64,000 nt of DNA from Sporomusa sphaeroides DSM 2875 (GCF_001941975.2 NZ_CP146991.1:1241501-1305500), one strand, 5' to 3'; numbered from the stretch's first letter, positions 19,278 through 28,241 are shown. Notes: generated by a model not told the origin, from the sequence alone. Made by a program: numbers and translations.

Positions 19278-19925
19278 CTAAATAACTTGAGGTTCATCTA
19301 AATGAATGCTGCCGGGGGAGGCTCCAAACAAAGTCTCTAACATTTTTTCGGCAATTGTTAATTTGGCTCTCAAAATTTGGGGATTGGACTCGTGGCCAAA
19401 CTCCAGAGGTGAACTTGCTTCCAGCAGTGCGGCCATAACACCGCCAAAAAAACAGAGGGTTTCATCTATGTGAATAACATGAGTCACTCCGGCCTGGTTG
19501 CATTGCTCAAGAATGTGTGACAAAAGCGGATTGGTTATGGTAATGGTTTGGCGCCATAATTTATTGATTAACAACCCTTGTTTTTCTTTATACAACACCT
19601 TGCTGATTAATCCCGGTTCGCCAAGGTAGCTCAACCGGTAAAAGCGATTAATAAAAAATTGAAGTTTTTCTAAAATATTGTCAGGCTTAAACGCCTGAAT
19701 TTCAGCTATCATATTTTGCACATGACTAATCAGGATAGCTTCCAAAATGGCCTCTTTTGAAGGGAAATAATAGTAAAAGGTTCCTTGCGCCACATTGACG
19801 TGTTTGACAATGTCCTGCACAGTCGTTTTTTGATATCCGTTGGCAAGAAAGAGTTCCAGTGCTGTGTCCATTAACTCAGCCTGGCGCACCTGAGGATCTT
19901 TGGTAACTCTAGAAATAGGAAACAC
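19278..19925 (-). CDS. TetR-family regulator of the iron-uptake locus
   Basis: 215 residues. The N-terminal TetR helix-turn-helix is clear (LMDTALELFLANGYQKTTVQ, then AQGTFYYYFPSKEAILEAI), followed by a helical ligand domain. The gene sits at the 3' end of a minus-strand TonB/ABC operon but has its own promoter, with an inverted repeat over the start region. The same core (GACTGACA-CAGT type) recurs twice upstream of the TonB receptor gene, so the protein probably represses itself and the transport operon. Its ligand may be the transported compound (inference). Confidence 0.88.
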   Translation of the reverse strand: MFPISRVTKDPQVRQAELMDTALELFLANGYQKTTVQDIVKHVNVAQGTFYYYFPSKEAILEAILISHVQNMIAEIQAFKPDNILEKLQFFINRFYRLSYLGEPGLISKVLYKEKQGLLINKLWRQTITITNPLLSHILEQCNQAGVTHVIHIDETLCFFGGVMAALLEASSPLEFGHESNPQILRAKLTIAEKMLETLFGASPGSIHLDEPQVI

Positions 19926-19932
19926 TCCCCTT

Positions 19933-19960
19933 ATTTTAACTGACTGACATCAGTTAAAAT
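19933..19960. promoter_or_regulatory. TetR operator site 1 (autoregulatory)
   Basis: The perfect inverted repeat attttaactga-ctgaca-tcagttaaaat overlaps the edge of the -10 box and the start region of the TetR gene. Confidence 0.7.
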
Positions 19961-19987
19961 ATTAAAATAAAAAGAAAATATTGTCAA
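19959..19987 (-). promoter_or_regulatory. TetR gene promoter
   Basis: On the minus strand, TTGACA (19987-19982), a 17-base spacer and TAATAT (19964-19959) form a near-consensus promoter. Confidence 0.75.
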
Positions 19988-20000
19988 TCATCTTTTTATT

Positions 20001-20046
20001 AAAAGCTAGTGGTCTGTCTACGCTTTTTGCGTAGACAGACCACTAG
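20001..20046 (-). terminator. terminator of the TonB/ABC operon
   Basis: A perfect 18-bp stem (ctagtggtctgtctacgc and its complement) with a five-base loop overlaps the stop codon of the binding-protein gene and continues on the minus strand into cttttaat. Confidence 0.85.
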
Positions 20047-21083
20047 TCAAAGCATTCCGGATATAATGTTTTGGCGATTTTTTCCACAACATCTATTATA
20101 CGTACTCCGCCGTTATTTACACTAAAGAAAGGGACATTGATGATATTCCCCTGCTCAATGGCCCGCATACTTTGCAGTTCCCGGATGCCTTTCAGGTGAG
20201 TTATCGCTTCCTGATCGGTAAGATCTTTGGCAGCATCTTTCCTATTGACGGATACGAAGAGGATGAAATCGGGGTCGTGGGACAATACTTCTTCGGCACC
20301 GACGATAGCTGTCAGCGTGTCGCCGATGTGTTGGCCGCCGGCACTGGCAATCAGCGAGCTGACAAGATAGCTGCTGTCATACAGGGAAAACTTGCCGTCT
20401 AAATGATCCTGCAAGACCAAGACGGTTTTCTTTTGCGGGATGTTCCGTACTGCTGCCTCTACGCGGGCAACACGCTGCCGGCAGTCCTGGATATATTGAT
20501 TGGCCTGATCCGGTATGCCAAAAATTTTACCGATATCGGCAATATAAGTGTAGACGTTATTTTCCAGCAGGGGCTTTGTTTGGCGTAAGGTACTGGGGAC
20601 AATGAAGGTTGCCACGCCCCGTGTATGCCAGCTTTGTATATCGCCAAAGACATTTTCACTGAAGTGGTGGGGCCAGCCAATCACCATGTCAGGTTCCAGG
20701 TCCAGTATTTCCTCCCGGGAGGGGGCATACTGGGCCTGCAAAATTTTTGTTTTGGCATATTTTTCTCTCAATCGCTCCAACGGAGGGCCATAGGGTGCGA
20801 CTGTAGCCAGGATACGGTCTTCGAGGCCTAATTCCAGCAGGAGTTCGGTTGCGCCCGGATGAGTAACGACCACACGGGTGGGAATCTGGCGGTATGTATA
20901 TTCCACCAGGTTCCCGGCGGCATCAAAATTAGTAATGGTCACAGACGGGTAGCCTGTGCCGGTGGAAATAACAGGCAGACCTTTCGACGGATCTGGCGGC
21001 AGGGTGCCGCAGCCTGTGAGCGATAATGCGAGTAAACAGCTTATCAGTAGGAAGTTGATGTTTCTATTCAGCCTTATCGGCAT
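20043..21083 (-). CDS. ABC importer substrate-binding lipoprotein (FecB/BtuF family)
   Basis: 346 residues. The lipoprotein signal ends in the lipobox LSLTGC (Cys about 25). The mature part has the two lobes and linker helix of class III binding proteins (IPTRVVVTHPGATELLLELG at the start, EPDMVIGWP, then PFFSVNNGGVRI near the end). It is membrane-anchored and would catch a siderophore, heme or corrinoid delivered by the TonB receptor and pass it to the FecCD/ATPase pair encoded just upstream. The start follows AAGGAGA. Last gene of the operon. Substrate not determined. Confidence 0.88.
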   Translation of the reverse strand: MPIRLNRNINFLLISCLLALSLTGCGTLPPDPSKGLPVISTGTGYPSVTITNFDAAGNLVEYTYRQIPTRVVVTHPGATELLLELGLEDRILATVAPYGPPLERLREKYAKTKILQAQYAPSREEILDLEPDMVIGWPHHFSENVFGDIQSWHTRGVATFIVPSTLRQTKPLLENNVYTYIADIGKIFGIPDQANQYIQDCRQRVARVEAAVRNIPQKKTVLVLQDHLDGKFSLYDSSYLVSSLIASAGGQHIGDTLTAIVGAEEVLSHDPDFILFVSVNRKDAAKDLTDQEAITHLKGIRELQSMRAIEQGNIINVPFFSVNNGGVRIIDVVEKIAKTLYPECFD

Positions 21084-21095
21084 TGCTCTATCTCC

Positions 21096-21872
21096 TTATG
21101 CATACCGGTGGGTAGGATAGTACGTTATCGACAAATAGCCGGTATCGGGGTTTTCCCGGATGTCACAATCAATTTCATACACATCCCGTACCAGACCGGG
21201 AGTCAAGACTTCTTTGGGAGAGCCATGGGCAATCAGCTTGCCGTCCTGCATCACATAAAGTTTGTCACAGTACATGGCAGCCAGGCTGAGGTCATGCAAA
21301 GCCGCAAGAATTCCAATTCCCAGTGATTTTACAATGGTAAGCAGCTGCAGTTGATACTTGATATCCAGATGATTGGTCGGTTCGTCCAGAACCAGTATCT
21401 CGGGCTGTTGTGCCAGCGCCCGGGCAAGAGTAACCCGTTGCTTTTCTCCGCCGGAAAGTGTTGAGAAACTACGGTCGGCATAGTGCTCCATACCTACTTT
21501 GCGGATTGCCTCCAGTGTAAGTTCATAATCGGAACGGTTATTGGTACCAAGGAAGCTCTTATGAGGTGTTCGTCCCATCATTACCATATCAAACACGGTA
21601 AAATCAAAATTTATGTTATTAAACTGTCCGACTACAGCCATCTTTTTGGCCGATTCCGCCAGTTTGACTTTTTTGTAGTCATTACCGTCCAAGAGAATGG
21701 TGCCGGTTGTCGGTTGGATTACCCGGTAGATGGTACGCAACAGGGTAGATTTGCCGCTGCCGTTTGGGCCGATAATCCCAACAAATTGCCCTTTTTTAGC
21801 ATCTAGTGAGACATCCTGGATGATGTTTTTTTGGCAAAGGGTCACATTGATATTCTTCAGTGATAAATCCAT
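21096..21872 (-). CDS. ABC importer ATPase (FecE/BtuD family)
   Basis: 258 residues. Walker A GPNGSGKSTLLRT, Q-loop region, signature LSGGEKQRVTLA, Walker B ILVLDEPTNHLD and switch His (ALHDLSLAA). It has the C-terminal extension usual in iron-siderophore/cobalamin ATPases. It powers the FecCD-type permease whose gene ends 11 bases upstream. Cytosolic face of the inner membrane. Confidence 0.93.
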   Translation of the reverse strand: MDLSLKNINVTLCQKNIIQDVSLDAKKGQFVGIIGPNGSGKSTLLRTIYRVIQPTTGTILLDGNDYKKVKLAESAKKMAVVGQFNNINFDFTVFDMVMMGRTPHKSFLGTNNRSDYELTLEAIRKVGMEHYADRSFSTLSGGEKQRVTLARALAQQPEILVLDEPTNHLDIKYQLQLLTIVKSLGIGILAALHDLSLAAMYCDKLYVMQDGKLIAHGSPKEVLTPGLVRDVYEIDCDIRENPDTGYLSITYYPTHRYA

Positions 21873-21883
21873 GCCGATCCCCC

Positions 21884-22981
21884 CTACTTATTAGAAAATC
21901 CAAGCGAATTCTTAAATAAAACATACATGAAAAAAGGTGCGCCGATCAGTGCGGTAATAATGCCAATCGGCAGTTCGCCTGATGGCAGCGCTGTTCGCGC
22001 CAGCACATCTGCCCAAATGAGGAAGAGTGCTCCTGTCAGCATGGCAGATGGTAAGAGCCGTCTATGATCAGAACCCACAAACCCACGGACAATATGGGGT
22101 ATGATTAAGCCGACAAAGCCGATTACCCCACAGGAGGAAACAATCAGGCCGGTGAGCAGGGCGGTAACAAGAATGATATTTCGCCGCACAGTTTGTAACG
22201 TAATGCCTAAGGTGGTGGCAGCTTCTTCGCCAAGCAGCAGGGCATTGAGATTACGCGACTGTGCCAGGAGGAATATAGAACCTAACAGTACACCCAGGCC
22301 TGGGAGCAATATATTGTTCCATTTGGCGGCAGCCAGTGAACCCATTGTCCAGAACGTTACCGTGCGGATGCCTTCAGCGCTGCTGGCAATGTAGATAATA
22401 AAGCTGGAAAAGGCACTAAATAACGCATTGGCGATAGTGCCGGCCAACACCATTTTGACTGTGGATACCTGACTGCCGATACCTGATAGTACCATGACCA
22501 ACAAAGAGGCAGCCAGTGCTCCAATGAAAGCCCAAAAGGCGGTTGGCAAGCCGGAAAATATGCCGGACGCGTTAAGCAGGATAGAAAAGGTGGCACCAAG
22601 TGAAGCTCCGGCCGATATGCCCAAAATATAAGGATCAGCCAGTGGATTTTGCACCGAAGATTGCATGGCAGTGCCGCACATAGCCAGCCCGGCTCCGGTA
22701 ATAACAGCCATAAGGATGCGGGGAAACCGGATTTCCCAGATGATGTCCAGATGAGCGCGTGATGCCTGGGCAGCAATATCGCCAATATTCATGTGGAACA
22801 TTTTGAACAAAATAATCTTTAAGGCCGCTTCGGGGGCAATTTTTACCGTTCCAAAACAAACCGCCAGCAGCACTGATACTAGAACGCCGGTTATCAGTAC
22901 TGTTGTCCAGCCGAGAAAAACTTGTTTTTTGCGGATAACTGCATCAAAGGGAAAGGGTTGCCGAGAGGGTACTTGCATCAT
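21884..22981 (-). CDS. ABC importer permease (FecCD/BtuC family)
   Basis: About 365 residues with roughly ten transmembrane helices. FecCD signatures are present: MCGTAMQSSVQNPLADPYILGISAGASLG, here cited by its parts GTAMQSSVQNPLADP and GISAGASLGA, and VGLIIPHIVRGFVGSDHR. ATG 22981 has AGGAGA upstream. A GTG at 23029 overlaps the previous stop as GTGA and would add 16 residues, so coupled translation from there is also possible. It forms the channel for the binding protein and ATPase of the same operon. Confidence 0.9.
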   Translation of the reverse strand: MMQVPSRQPFPFDAVIRKKQVFLGWTTVLITGVLVSVLLAVCFGTVKIAPEAALKIILFKMFHMNIGDIAAQASRAHLDIIWEIRFPRILMAVITGAGLAMCGTAMQSSVQNPLADPYILGISAGASLGATFSILLNASGIFSGLPTAFWAFIGALAASLLVMVLSGIGSQVSTVKMVLAGTIANALFSAFSSFIIYIASSAEGIRTVTFWTMGSLAAAKWNNILLPGLGVLLGSIFLLAQSRNLNALLLGEEAATTLGITLQTVRRNIILVTALLTGLIVSSCGVIGFVGLIIPHIVRGFVGSDHRRLLPSAMLTGALFLIWADVLARTALPSGELPIGIITALIGAPFFMYVLFKNSLGFSNK

Positions 22982-23025
22982 GTGAGCTGGTCTCCTATTC
23001 GTTTTTGCCTGGGTGTAGTGGTATT

Positions 23026-24762
23026 TCACGCTATTTGAGAAGCACAGAGGCGGGCATACAGCCCTGCTTTTGCCAACAGTTCTTCATGCGACCCCTGCTC
23101 AACAATGTTGGTATCATCCAGCACAATGATTTTGTCTGCCCGGCGTACGGTGGAAAGACGGTGAGCAATGACCAGCAGGGTCCTGGTTCCGGCAAGCTGC
23201 TGGATCGCCTTTTGAATTTGTTTTTCGGCTTCCATATCGACAGATGCTGTTGCTTCATCCAGAATTAGCAGCGGGGTGTTGCGCAAAAGTGCCCGCGCAA
23301 TTGCCAGACGTTGCTTTTGACCGCCGGACAGCAGGATTCCCCGCTCACCTACCAGGGAAGCGTAGCCTTGTGGCAGTGAGGCAATGAAGTCATGAATATA
23401 CGCTTTTTTTGCCGCTTGTATCAGTTCTTCCGGGGTTGCATCCGGCCTCCCATAAGCAATGTTTTCAGCAATCGTGCCATTAAATAAAAATACTTCCTGA
23501 GGCACTACGCTCATTTGGCTGCGCAAGGATGCAAGCTCAATATCGCGCAGATCAACCCCGTCGAACTTAATCCGGCCGGAGTTCGGGTCATAAAAGCGGG
23601 TAATTAATGAAGCGATGGTGGTTTTACCTACACCGGTGGGGCCGACAAAAGCCACCATTTCTCCTGGTGCTATTGTAAACGAGATGTCCTCTAATACCGG
23701 GGAAGCTTTGTCATAACTAAAAGTGACGTTTTCAAAAACAAGGTGTCCCTTAGCGGCCGGCAGGCGGAGGGCAGCAGGCTTATCTTTAATCTCAGGTTCG
23801 GCATCCAGAAGGTCAAATACGCGTTCAGCTCCGGCAACAGCCTGGAGGAGACTGTCAACTGAGGTAACTAAGGTGGCAATCGGGGCATAAAACAGGGTGA
23901 GATATAACAGAAATCGTACAATATCGCCGACACTTAGAATTCCTTCTAATGCCATGATGCCGCCAAAACCAACCACCACGACTGTGCCCAGTGATAGAAC
24001 GGCTTCCACAGTCGGATGATAGATACCGCCTAGCCAGACAACCTTCATAACTGCGTCCCGCCATCTGTATGTCTGGAAACTAAAGACTTCTGACGCGCTG
24101 TTTTGCCGGCCAAAAAGCTGAATTTCTTTTAATCCGGTGAGGTTATCCTGCAGTACGGCATTCATGTCGCCCAAACAGGTTTGATGCAGGCTGTAGGCTG
24201 GATAAATTTTTTTACTGTAGTACAGGCTGAAAGCCACCATAAAGGGAACCGGGATAAAGGTCAAAAGAGCCAGCCAGGGGTTAAGCAGTACCAGCAAAAT
24301 AGCAACTCCGGCTACAATAAGTGCACTGCTTAAAATATTAGGAATGGCGTGGGCGATAAGCAATTCAAACTGAGCTGTGTCGTTCATCACCCTGCTCATA
24401 ATCTGTCCGGTTTGTTTGTCACTATAATAGCCTAATGATAGTTTCTGCAAATGATCATATACCTTGATCCGCATTTTGGCAACGATATTCCAGGCGGCAC
24501 AATGTGCCCAATAGTCACTGCCCAGACGAAAAAATGCCCGGAGCAGATAGGTACAGAACAGCAATAGGGCGAGGCGTTGAACCTCGGGAATATTTGCTTT
24601 GCTGAAATTGCCTGTCAGTAAGTCGATGAGATTACTGATTAAACCGGGACCAATCAGGTTGAGCGCGGTGTAGATGACAATACTGGCAACTGCGCTGGCA
24701 AGCATCCAATAATATTCCTTTGATGCGTAAAGTAATCTTCCGATATATTTCATAAAATGCAT
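23026..24762 (-). CDS. ABC exporter, fused membrane and ATPase domains (ABCB type)
   Basis: About 578 residues from ATG 24762, which has gaggag just upstream; an in-frame extension to 24816 lacks a ribosome site. Six N-terminal transmembrane helices (about 20-300) precede an ATPase with Walker A VGPTGVGKTTIAS, signature LLSGGQKQRLAIA and Walker B LLILDEATASVD. It works as a homo- or heterodimer. In siderophore loci such half-exporters may export a metallophore or move it across the inner membrane; which applies here is open. It lies between the TonB receptor and the importer genes in one operon. Confidence 0.9.
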   Translation of the reverse strand: MHFMKYIGRLLYASKEYYWMLASAVASIVIYTALNLIGPGLISNLIDLLTGNFSKANIPEVQRLALLLFCTYLLRAFFRLGSDYWAHCAAWNIVAKMRIKVYDHLQKLSLGYYSDKQTGQIMSRVMNDTAQFELLIAHAIPNILSSALIVAGVAILLVLLNPWLALLTFIPVPFMVAFSLYYSKKIYPAYSLHQTCLGDMNAVLQDNLTGLKEIQLFGRQNSASEVFSFQTYRWRDAVMKVVWLGGIYHPTVEAVLSLGTVVVVGFGGIMALEGILSVGDIVRFLLYLTLFYAPIATLVTSVDSLLQAVAGAERVFDLLDAEPEIKDKPAALRLPAAKGHLVFENVTFSYDKASPVLEDISFTIAPGEMVAFVGPTGVGKTTIASLITRFYDPNSGRIKFDGVDLRDIELASLRSQMSVVPQEVFLFNGTIAENIAYGRPDATPEELIQAAKKAYIHDFIASLPQGYASLVGERGILLSGGQKQRLAIARALLRNTPLLILDEATASVDMEAEKQIQKAIQQLAGTRTLLVIAHRLSTVRRADKIIVLDDTNIVEQGSHEELLAKAGLYARLCASQIA

Positions 24763-24900
24763 GCTCTCCTCTGTAATTGAGGTTAATTTTTTGTAAGCAC
24801 CGTTACGCTGCTCCACTCAGCTATGTCACAGGTTAATTTTAGAATGGCAGCCGGGCATGGGGACAGGAGATTGTGGGGCAATCTCCTGTTTGCTTTAGGG

Positions 24901-26838
24901 CTAAATTTTGTGTTCCAGGCCAAAATAGAAACTGCGTGACGGCATAGGGAATTGTCCCGGATGGCGTTGGCCGAAGCTGTCAGACCAATAGCTGGCTGCT
25001 GATTCGTACGCCTTATTGGTCAGGTTATAGCCTTTGAAATAGATGCGGGTGTCGGAATTGCACTTATAATTGACCGTCATATCCAAAGTCAGGTACGATT
25101 TGCCGGAAAAAACACTGGTATCGCGGCCGGTGACGCTCCTGAGGGTAAGGCCGGTATTGAGCTTATCCTGATCATATTCAACATTGAGACGGTAGCCGTT
25201 AGGCTGACTGGTGCGCGGATCGTTCGAATAAGCAGTTTCCGTACTGGATTGGTTTTGGATCTTTACATACGTATAACCGGCGGCTATATTCCACTGTGGC
25301 GATAACTGCCGCGACAGCGTGAGGTCAAAGCCCTGACGTTTTTGCTTATTCACATTTATATATTTGGTATATTCAATGCCATTGTTATCCCAATCCCGCC
25401 AAGCCCAGTCAAGGGCATTATCGATTTGGCTGCGGTAAACACTGGTCTGCAGTTTTGTTCCATGCCCCAATTCGGTGTTTAGACCCAGAGTTATTGTCTG
25501 GCCTTTCTCCGGGTCCAGATCAGGGTTGCCTTTCCAGTATATGGTATTGCTGTACATCTGTGCAATAGTCGGGTTTTTGACATATTGCCCCCAGGAGGCA
25601 TAAAGATTGGTTGTGGAATTAATTTCACGGTTAGCCGTCAACCGTGAGGTGAAGTGGCCGCCGACTACACTGTGATGATCATAGCGCGCTCCGGCCGATA
25701 GTGTCCAATTGCTGGGGAGGCTCCAGCGATTTTCGGCGAAAACGGCTCCGGTAGTAACGCTTTCATCAATAGAGCTATTGTCATTTATTGTTTCCTGCCG
25801 CCATTCACCACCGCCAACCAAGGTGTGTTTTTCTCCTAGTTTCCAGCTTTGCTGCCAGTCAAGGCCGGTAGCCTCCAACTCATCGATAGCAAACAGGGAA
25901 TTATAATATGTGGCTTCATAGTGGTTGCGATATACGCGCAGCAAATTGTTGGCTCCGGTATCTTTTCCCCATTGGTAGGTAAGTGCCACGTTGTTGTCCA
26001 GGCTGGTACGGTAACCCCCGGGGTATTCTGATCTGCCGTCCGGATGTATGTAACCGGCAAATCCTGACTCATCTTCGGTATGCTCGAATTGCAAAGACAG
26101 AGAGCGTCCGCCCTTCAGCTCCTTGTCCAGACGCAGGGTCAAAAACTCCCGGTCCAGCTGGCTATCGTTATGGGTTCTGATTTTACCTGTCCGGAAGTCT
26201 TTGTACTCAAAGCTATCTTGCTGTTTCTTTTCTGCTGTCAGCAAATAACTGATATCACTGGATTTACCCTGGCTGGTAAGATTATAGCGTTTAAAGCCCC
26301 AGCTGCCGAATTCAGAAGCCACCGATGTCCGGGTTTCACCGGCTTTGCGGGTAATGATATTAATGACTCCGCCTGCCGCTTCGCTGCCGTATAGCGAGGA
26401 AGACGGACCGCGGACAATTTCAATGCGTTCAATATTTTCAACGGCCAGCAGATCCAGGATTGCACCTGAGTTGCTGCCGCTGGCAACAAGATGACTCCAA
26501 TTCATGCGGCGGCCGTCAATCAATACCAGCACCCGTTCGTCACCATTGAGTAAAGGGATAGTAGCCCCACTGTTTTTTTCTAAGGTTATGCTGCTTTTCC
26601 TTAATACATCAGGCACACTGCTGTAGCCGCCTTTTTCAATTTCTTCACGGGTAATAACCGTGACATTTGCCGCTATTTCTGTCTGTTTTACAGGAATGCG
26701 GTTGGCGGTAACAACATATTCATCCAGGGCATACTCGTGCTGGTCGGCGGCTTCCTCGGCCGGTGTGGCTAACGGTGTCCCTAATAATAAGGCACTGCTC
26801 AAAAGGGAACACATAACTTGGCGTTGTCGCTTATTCAT
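24901..26838 (-). CDS. TonB-dependent outer-membrane receptor
   Basis: 645 residues from ATG 26838, seven bases after GGGAGG; the frame runs on to 26880 without a ribosome site. A signal peptide ends near PLATPA. The TonB-box/plug region (DEYVVTANRIPVKQTEIA, then RIEIVRGPSSSLYGSEAAGG and GVINIITRKAG) is followed by a 22-strand-type barrel ending in FYFGLEHKI. It imports a scarce metal chelate (siderophore, heme or corrinoid) using TonB energy; tonB/exbBD are not in this window. First gene of the operon, behind a long structured leader, TetR operators and a Fur box. Confidence 0.92.
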   Translation of the reverse strand: MNKRQRQVMCSLLSSALLLGTPLATPAEEAADQHEYALDEYVVTANRIPVKQTEIAANVTVITREEIEKGGYSSVPDVLRKSSITLEKNSGATIPLLNGDERVLVLIDGRRMNWSHLVASGSNSGAILDLLAVENIERIEIVRGPSSSLYGSEAAGGVINIITRKAGETRTSVASEFGSWGFKRYNLTSQGKSSDISYLLTAEKKQQDSFEYKDFRTGKIRTHNDSQLDREFLTLRLDKELKGGRSLSLQFEHTEDESGFAGYIHPDGRSEYPGGYRTSLDNNVALTYQWGKDTGANNLLRVYRNHYEATYYNSLFAIDELEATGLDWQQSWKLGEKHTLVGGGEWRQETINDNSSIDESVTTGAVFAENRWSLPSNWTLSAGARYDHHSVVGGHFTSRLTANREINSTTNLYASWGQYVKNPTIAQMYSNTIYWKGNPDLDPEKGQTITLGLNTELGHGTKLQTSVYRSQIDNALDWAWRDWDNNGIEYTKYINVNKQKRQGFDLTLSRQLSPQWNIAAGYTYVKIQNQSSTETAYSNDPRTSQPNGYRLNVEYDQDKLNTGLTLRSVTGRDTSVFSGKSYLTLDMTVNYKCNSDTRIYFKGYNLTNKAYESAASYWSDSFGQRHPGQFPMPSRSFYFGLEHKI

Positions 26839-27084
26839 AACAAATTCCTCCCAGGATTTTAGGATTACGTATAATATCAAAAGATAAAACGACTGACATC
26901 AGTCAATGAATTCCCTGAAAAAACATCTCTGCCAACTTTCAAACTCCTTTCTTGTTTCATTTGGTAGCCTTGTTGCCGGGGCTTTTGGTGCAACAGGTTC
27001 TCTTAAGCATTCGCCGTGCACAGTGTATATCCGGTGACTAGCCCGTGCTAAGGATTTCCGCACTTATAGGTGGGCGTCACCAGG
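26839..27084 (-). promoter_or_regulatory. structured 5' leader of the TonB-receptor operon
   Basis: If transcription starts near the 27085-27126 palindrome, a leader of about 245 bases precedes the receptor ATG. On the minus strand its 5' end folds into a nested stem: GGTGAC (27081-27076) with GTCACC (27038-27033), GCCC with GGGC, and GTGC with GCAC. Further GTGCA/TGCAC pairing is possible downstream. I recognise no known riboswitch consensus. The TetR site at 26891 lies in its 3' part. Confidence 0.45.
26891..26904. promoter_or_regulatory. TetR operator site 2
   Basis: GACTGA-CA-TCAGTC is a perfect inverted repeat, 53 bases upstream of the TonB-receptor ATG. It matches site 1 at 13 of 14 positions. 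Confidence 0.65.
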
Positions 27085-27126
27085 TTTATTTTATATTTGA
27101 CTGACAACAGTCAAATATAAAATAAA
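27085..27126. promoter_or_regulatory. TetR operator site 3, 42-bp palindrome
   Basis: Two perfect 19-bp arms (tttattttatatttgactg and its complement) flank acaa. The core GACTGACAACAGTC differs from site 2 by one base. It lies beside the Fur box, in the likely promoter of the uptake operon. Confidence 0.7.
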
Positions 27127-27137
27127 GTATTACATGG

Positions 27138-27157
27138 AATGAAAATCATTATCATTA
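27138..27157. promoter_or_regulatory. Fur box
   Basis: The stretch aatgaaaatcattatcatt closely follows the Fur consensus (GATAATGATAATCATTATC), directly upstream of the site 3 palindrome. Confidence 0.7.
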
Positions 27158-27276
27158 AGATTATAACTGCCATTCGTCAAATTGGCAATACTTTTTTTTG
27201 GACATTTTTTGCGATTTACTGAAAGGGTTTTGAACCTGTTTTTATATAGCTTGTTGACATTCGTTTGCCGACATTA

Positions 27277-27324
27277 AAAGGACGGTGCAGCTGCCGGCAG
27301 ATAAAGCAAAGGGGCAGCTGCACC
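27277..27324 (-). terminator. terminator of the malate/lactate dehydrogenase gene
   Basis: The 12-bp stem ggtgcagctgcc / ggcagctgcacc, read on the minus strand, ends in gtccttttaatg. Confidence 0.8.
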
Positions 27325-27335
27325 AGACAAGGAGA

Positions 27336-28241
27336 TTATACCTCTAATTCATCGACATATCTTTTTATATTGGCAACCGAGTGAGCAAAGGCCGTAGTTT
27401 CAGACGGAGACATAGGAATGTTAAGGACCGGCCCTGCTCCATGCCGGCCTACTACTGTGGGCAGACTGACCGCAGTTTTATACCTGCTGTTAAAGCTGGA
27501 GACCGGCAGAACTTTCCGGTCGTCGTTTACGATAGCTCCCAGGATCTCGCAGGCAGATGCCGCAGGAGCGTAAATAGTGCCTCCTTTTAATGCAATTACT
27601 TGCCCGGAAGCGGCCTCTACTTCCTGACCAATGCGTGTGATGACAGTGTTATCATAAGCCGGCAGGGTAGCTAAAGGTACGCCTTTGATGGTTATATTGC
27701 CTGTTAGCGGCACCATCGTTTCCCCATGTTCTCCTATTACATAGGCGTCAATGTCACGGGCATCCACACTAAAATGCTGTGCAAGATAGGAACGGTAGCG
27801 GGCGGTGTCAAGGACAGTTCCCATACCTATCACCCGTTCGGCAGGAAGGCCGGAGACTTGATAGGCTAAATGGGTCATGACATCAAGTGGATTAGTAATA
27901 ATTAGTAATATACACTGCGGACTTAAGGCAACTGCTTCTTTTACGATCGCGGCAATTAAACTTGCGTTGCGGGAAAGCAGCATTACGCGCGGCTCGTCTG
28001 CCCGGCGGGGAATACCGGCGCTGATAACTACAATATCCGAATTGGCGGTATCCCGGATTTGGCCATGCGTAATACGGGCTTGAGGGCAAAAGGCCTGGCA
28101 TTGCAGGAGGTCAAGGGCTTCTCCGTAAGCTTTGTCGGCAGAGGCATCGGTTAACAGAATTTCCTGAGCCAGTCCTTTTAATGCCGCCGTATACGCTGCA
28201 GCTACTCCGACTTTACCGCTGCCAATAAATGAAATCTTCAT
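27336..28241 (-). CDS. Lactate/malate dehydrogenase family, malate-type specificity loop
   Basis: 301 residues. NAD site KISFIGSGKVGVAAAY; catalytic His in VIGEHGETMVPL; substrate Arg in VLDTARYRS; late GGTIYAPAASACEIL. The specificity loop reads AGIPRRADEPRVML: the position that is Gln in lactate dehydrogenases (AGxNQKPGETR) is Arg here, as in LDH-like malate dehydrogenases (AGLPRKPGMSR). It probably interconverts malate and oxaloacetate with NADH, though the ADEP sequence is unusual for either enzyme. Cytosolic, monocistronic. Confidence 0.82.
   Translation of the reverse strand: MKISFIGSGKVGVAAAYTAALKGLAQEILLTDASADKAYGEALDLLQCQAFCPQARITHGQIRDTANSDIVVISAGIPRRADEPRVMLLSRNASLIAAIVKEAVALSPQCILLIITNPLDVMTHLAYQVSGLPAERVIGMGTVLDTARYRSYLAQHFSVDARDIDAYVIGEHGETMVPLTGNITIKGVPLATLPAYDNTVITRIGQEVEAASGQVIALKGGTIYAPAASACEILGAIVNDDRKVLPVSSFNSRYKTAVSLPTVVGRHGAGPVLNIPMSPSETTAFAHSVANIKRYVDELEV

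Noticed and set aside
26839-27084. Cobalamin riboswitch for the TonB/BtuFCD-like operon
   Set aside because: No B12-box-like core is found on either strand, so corrinoid control is not claimed.
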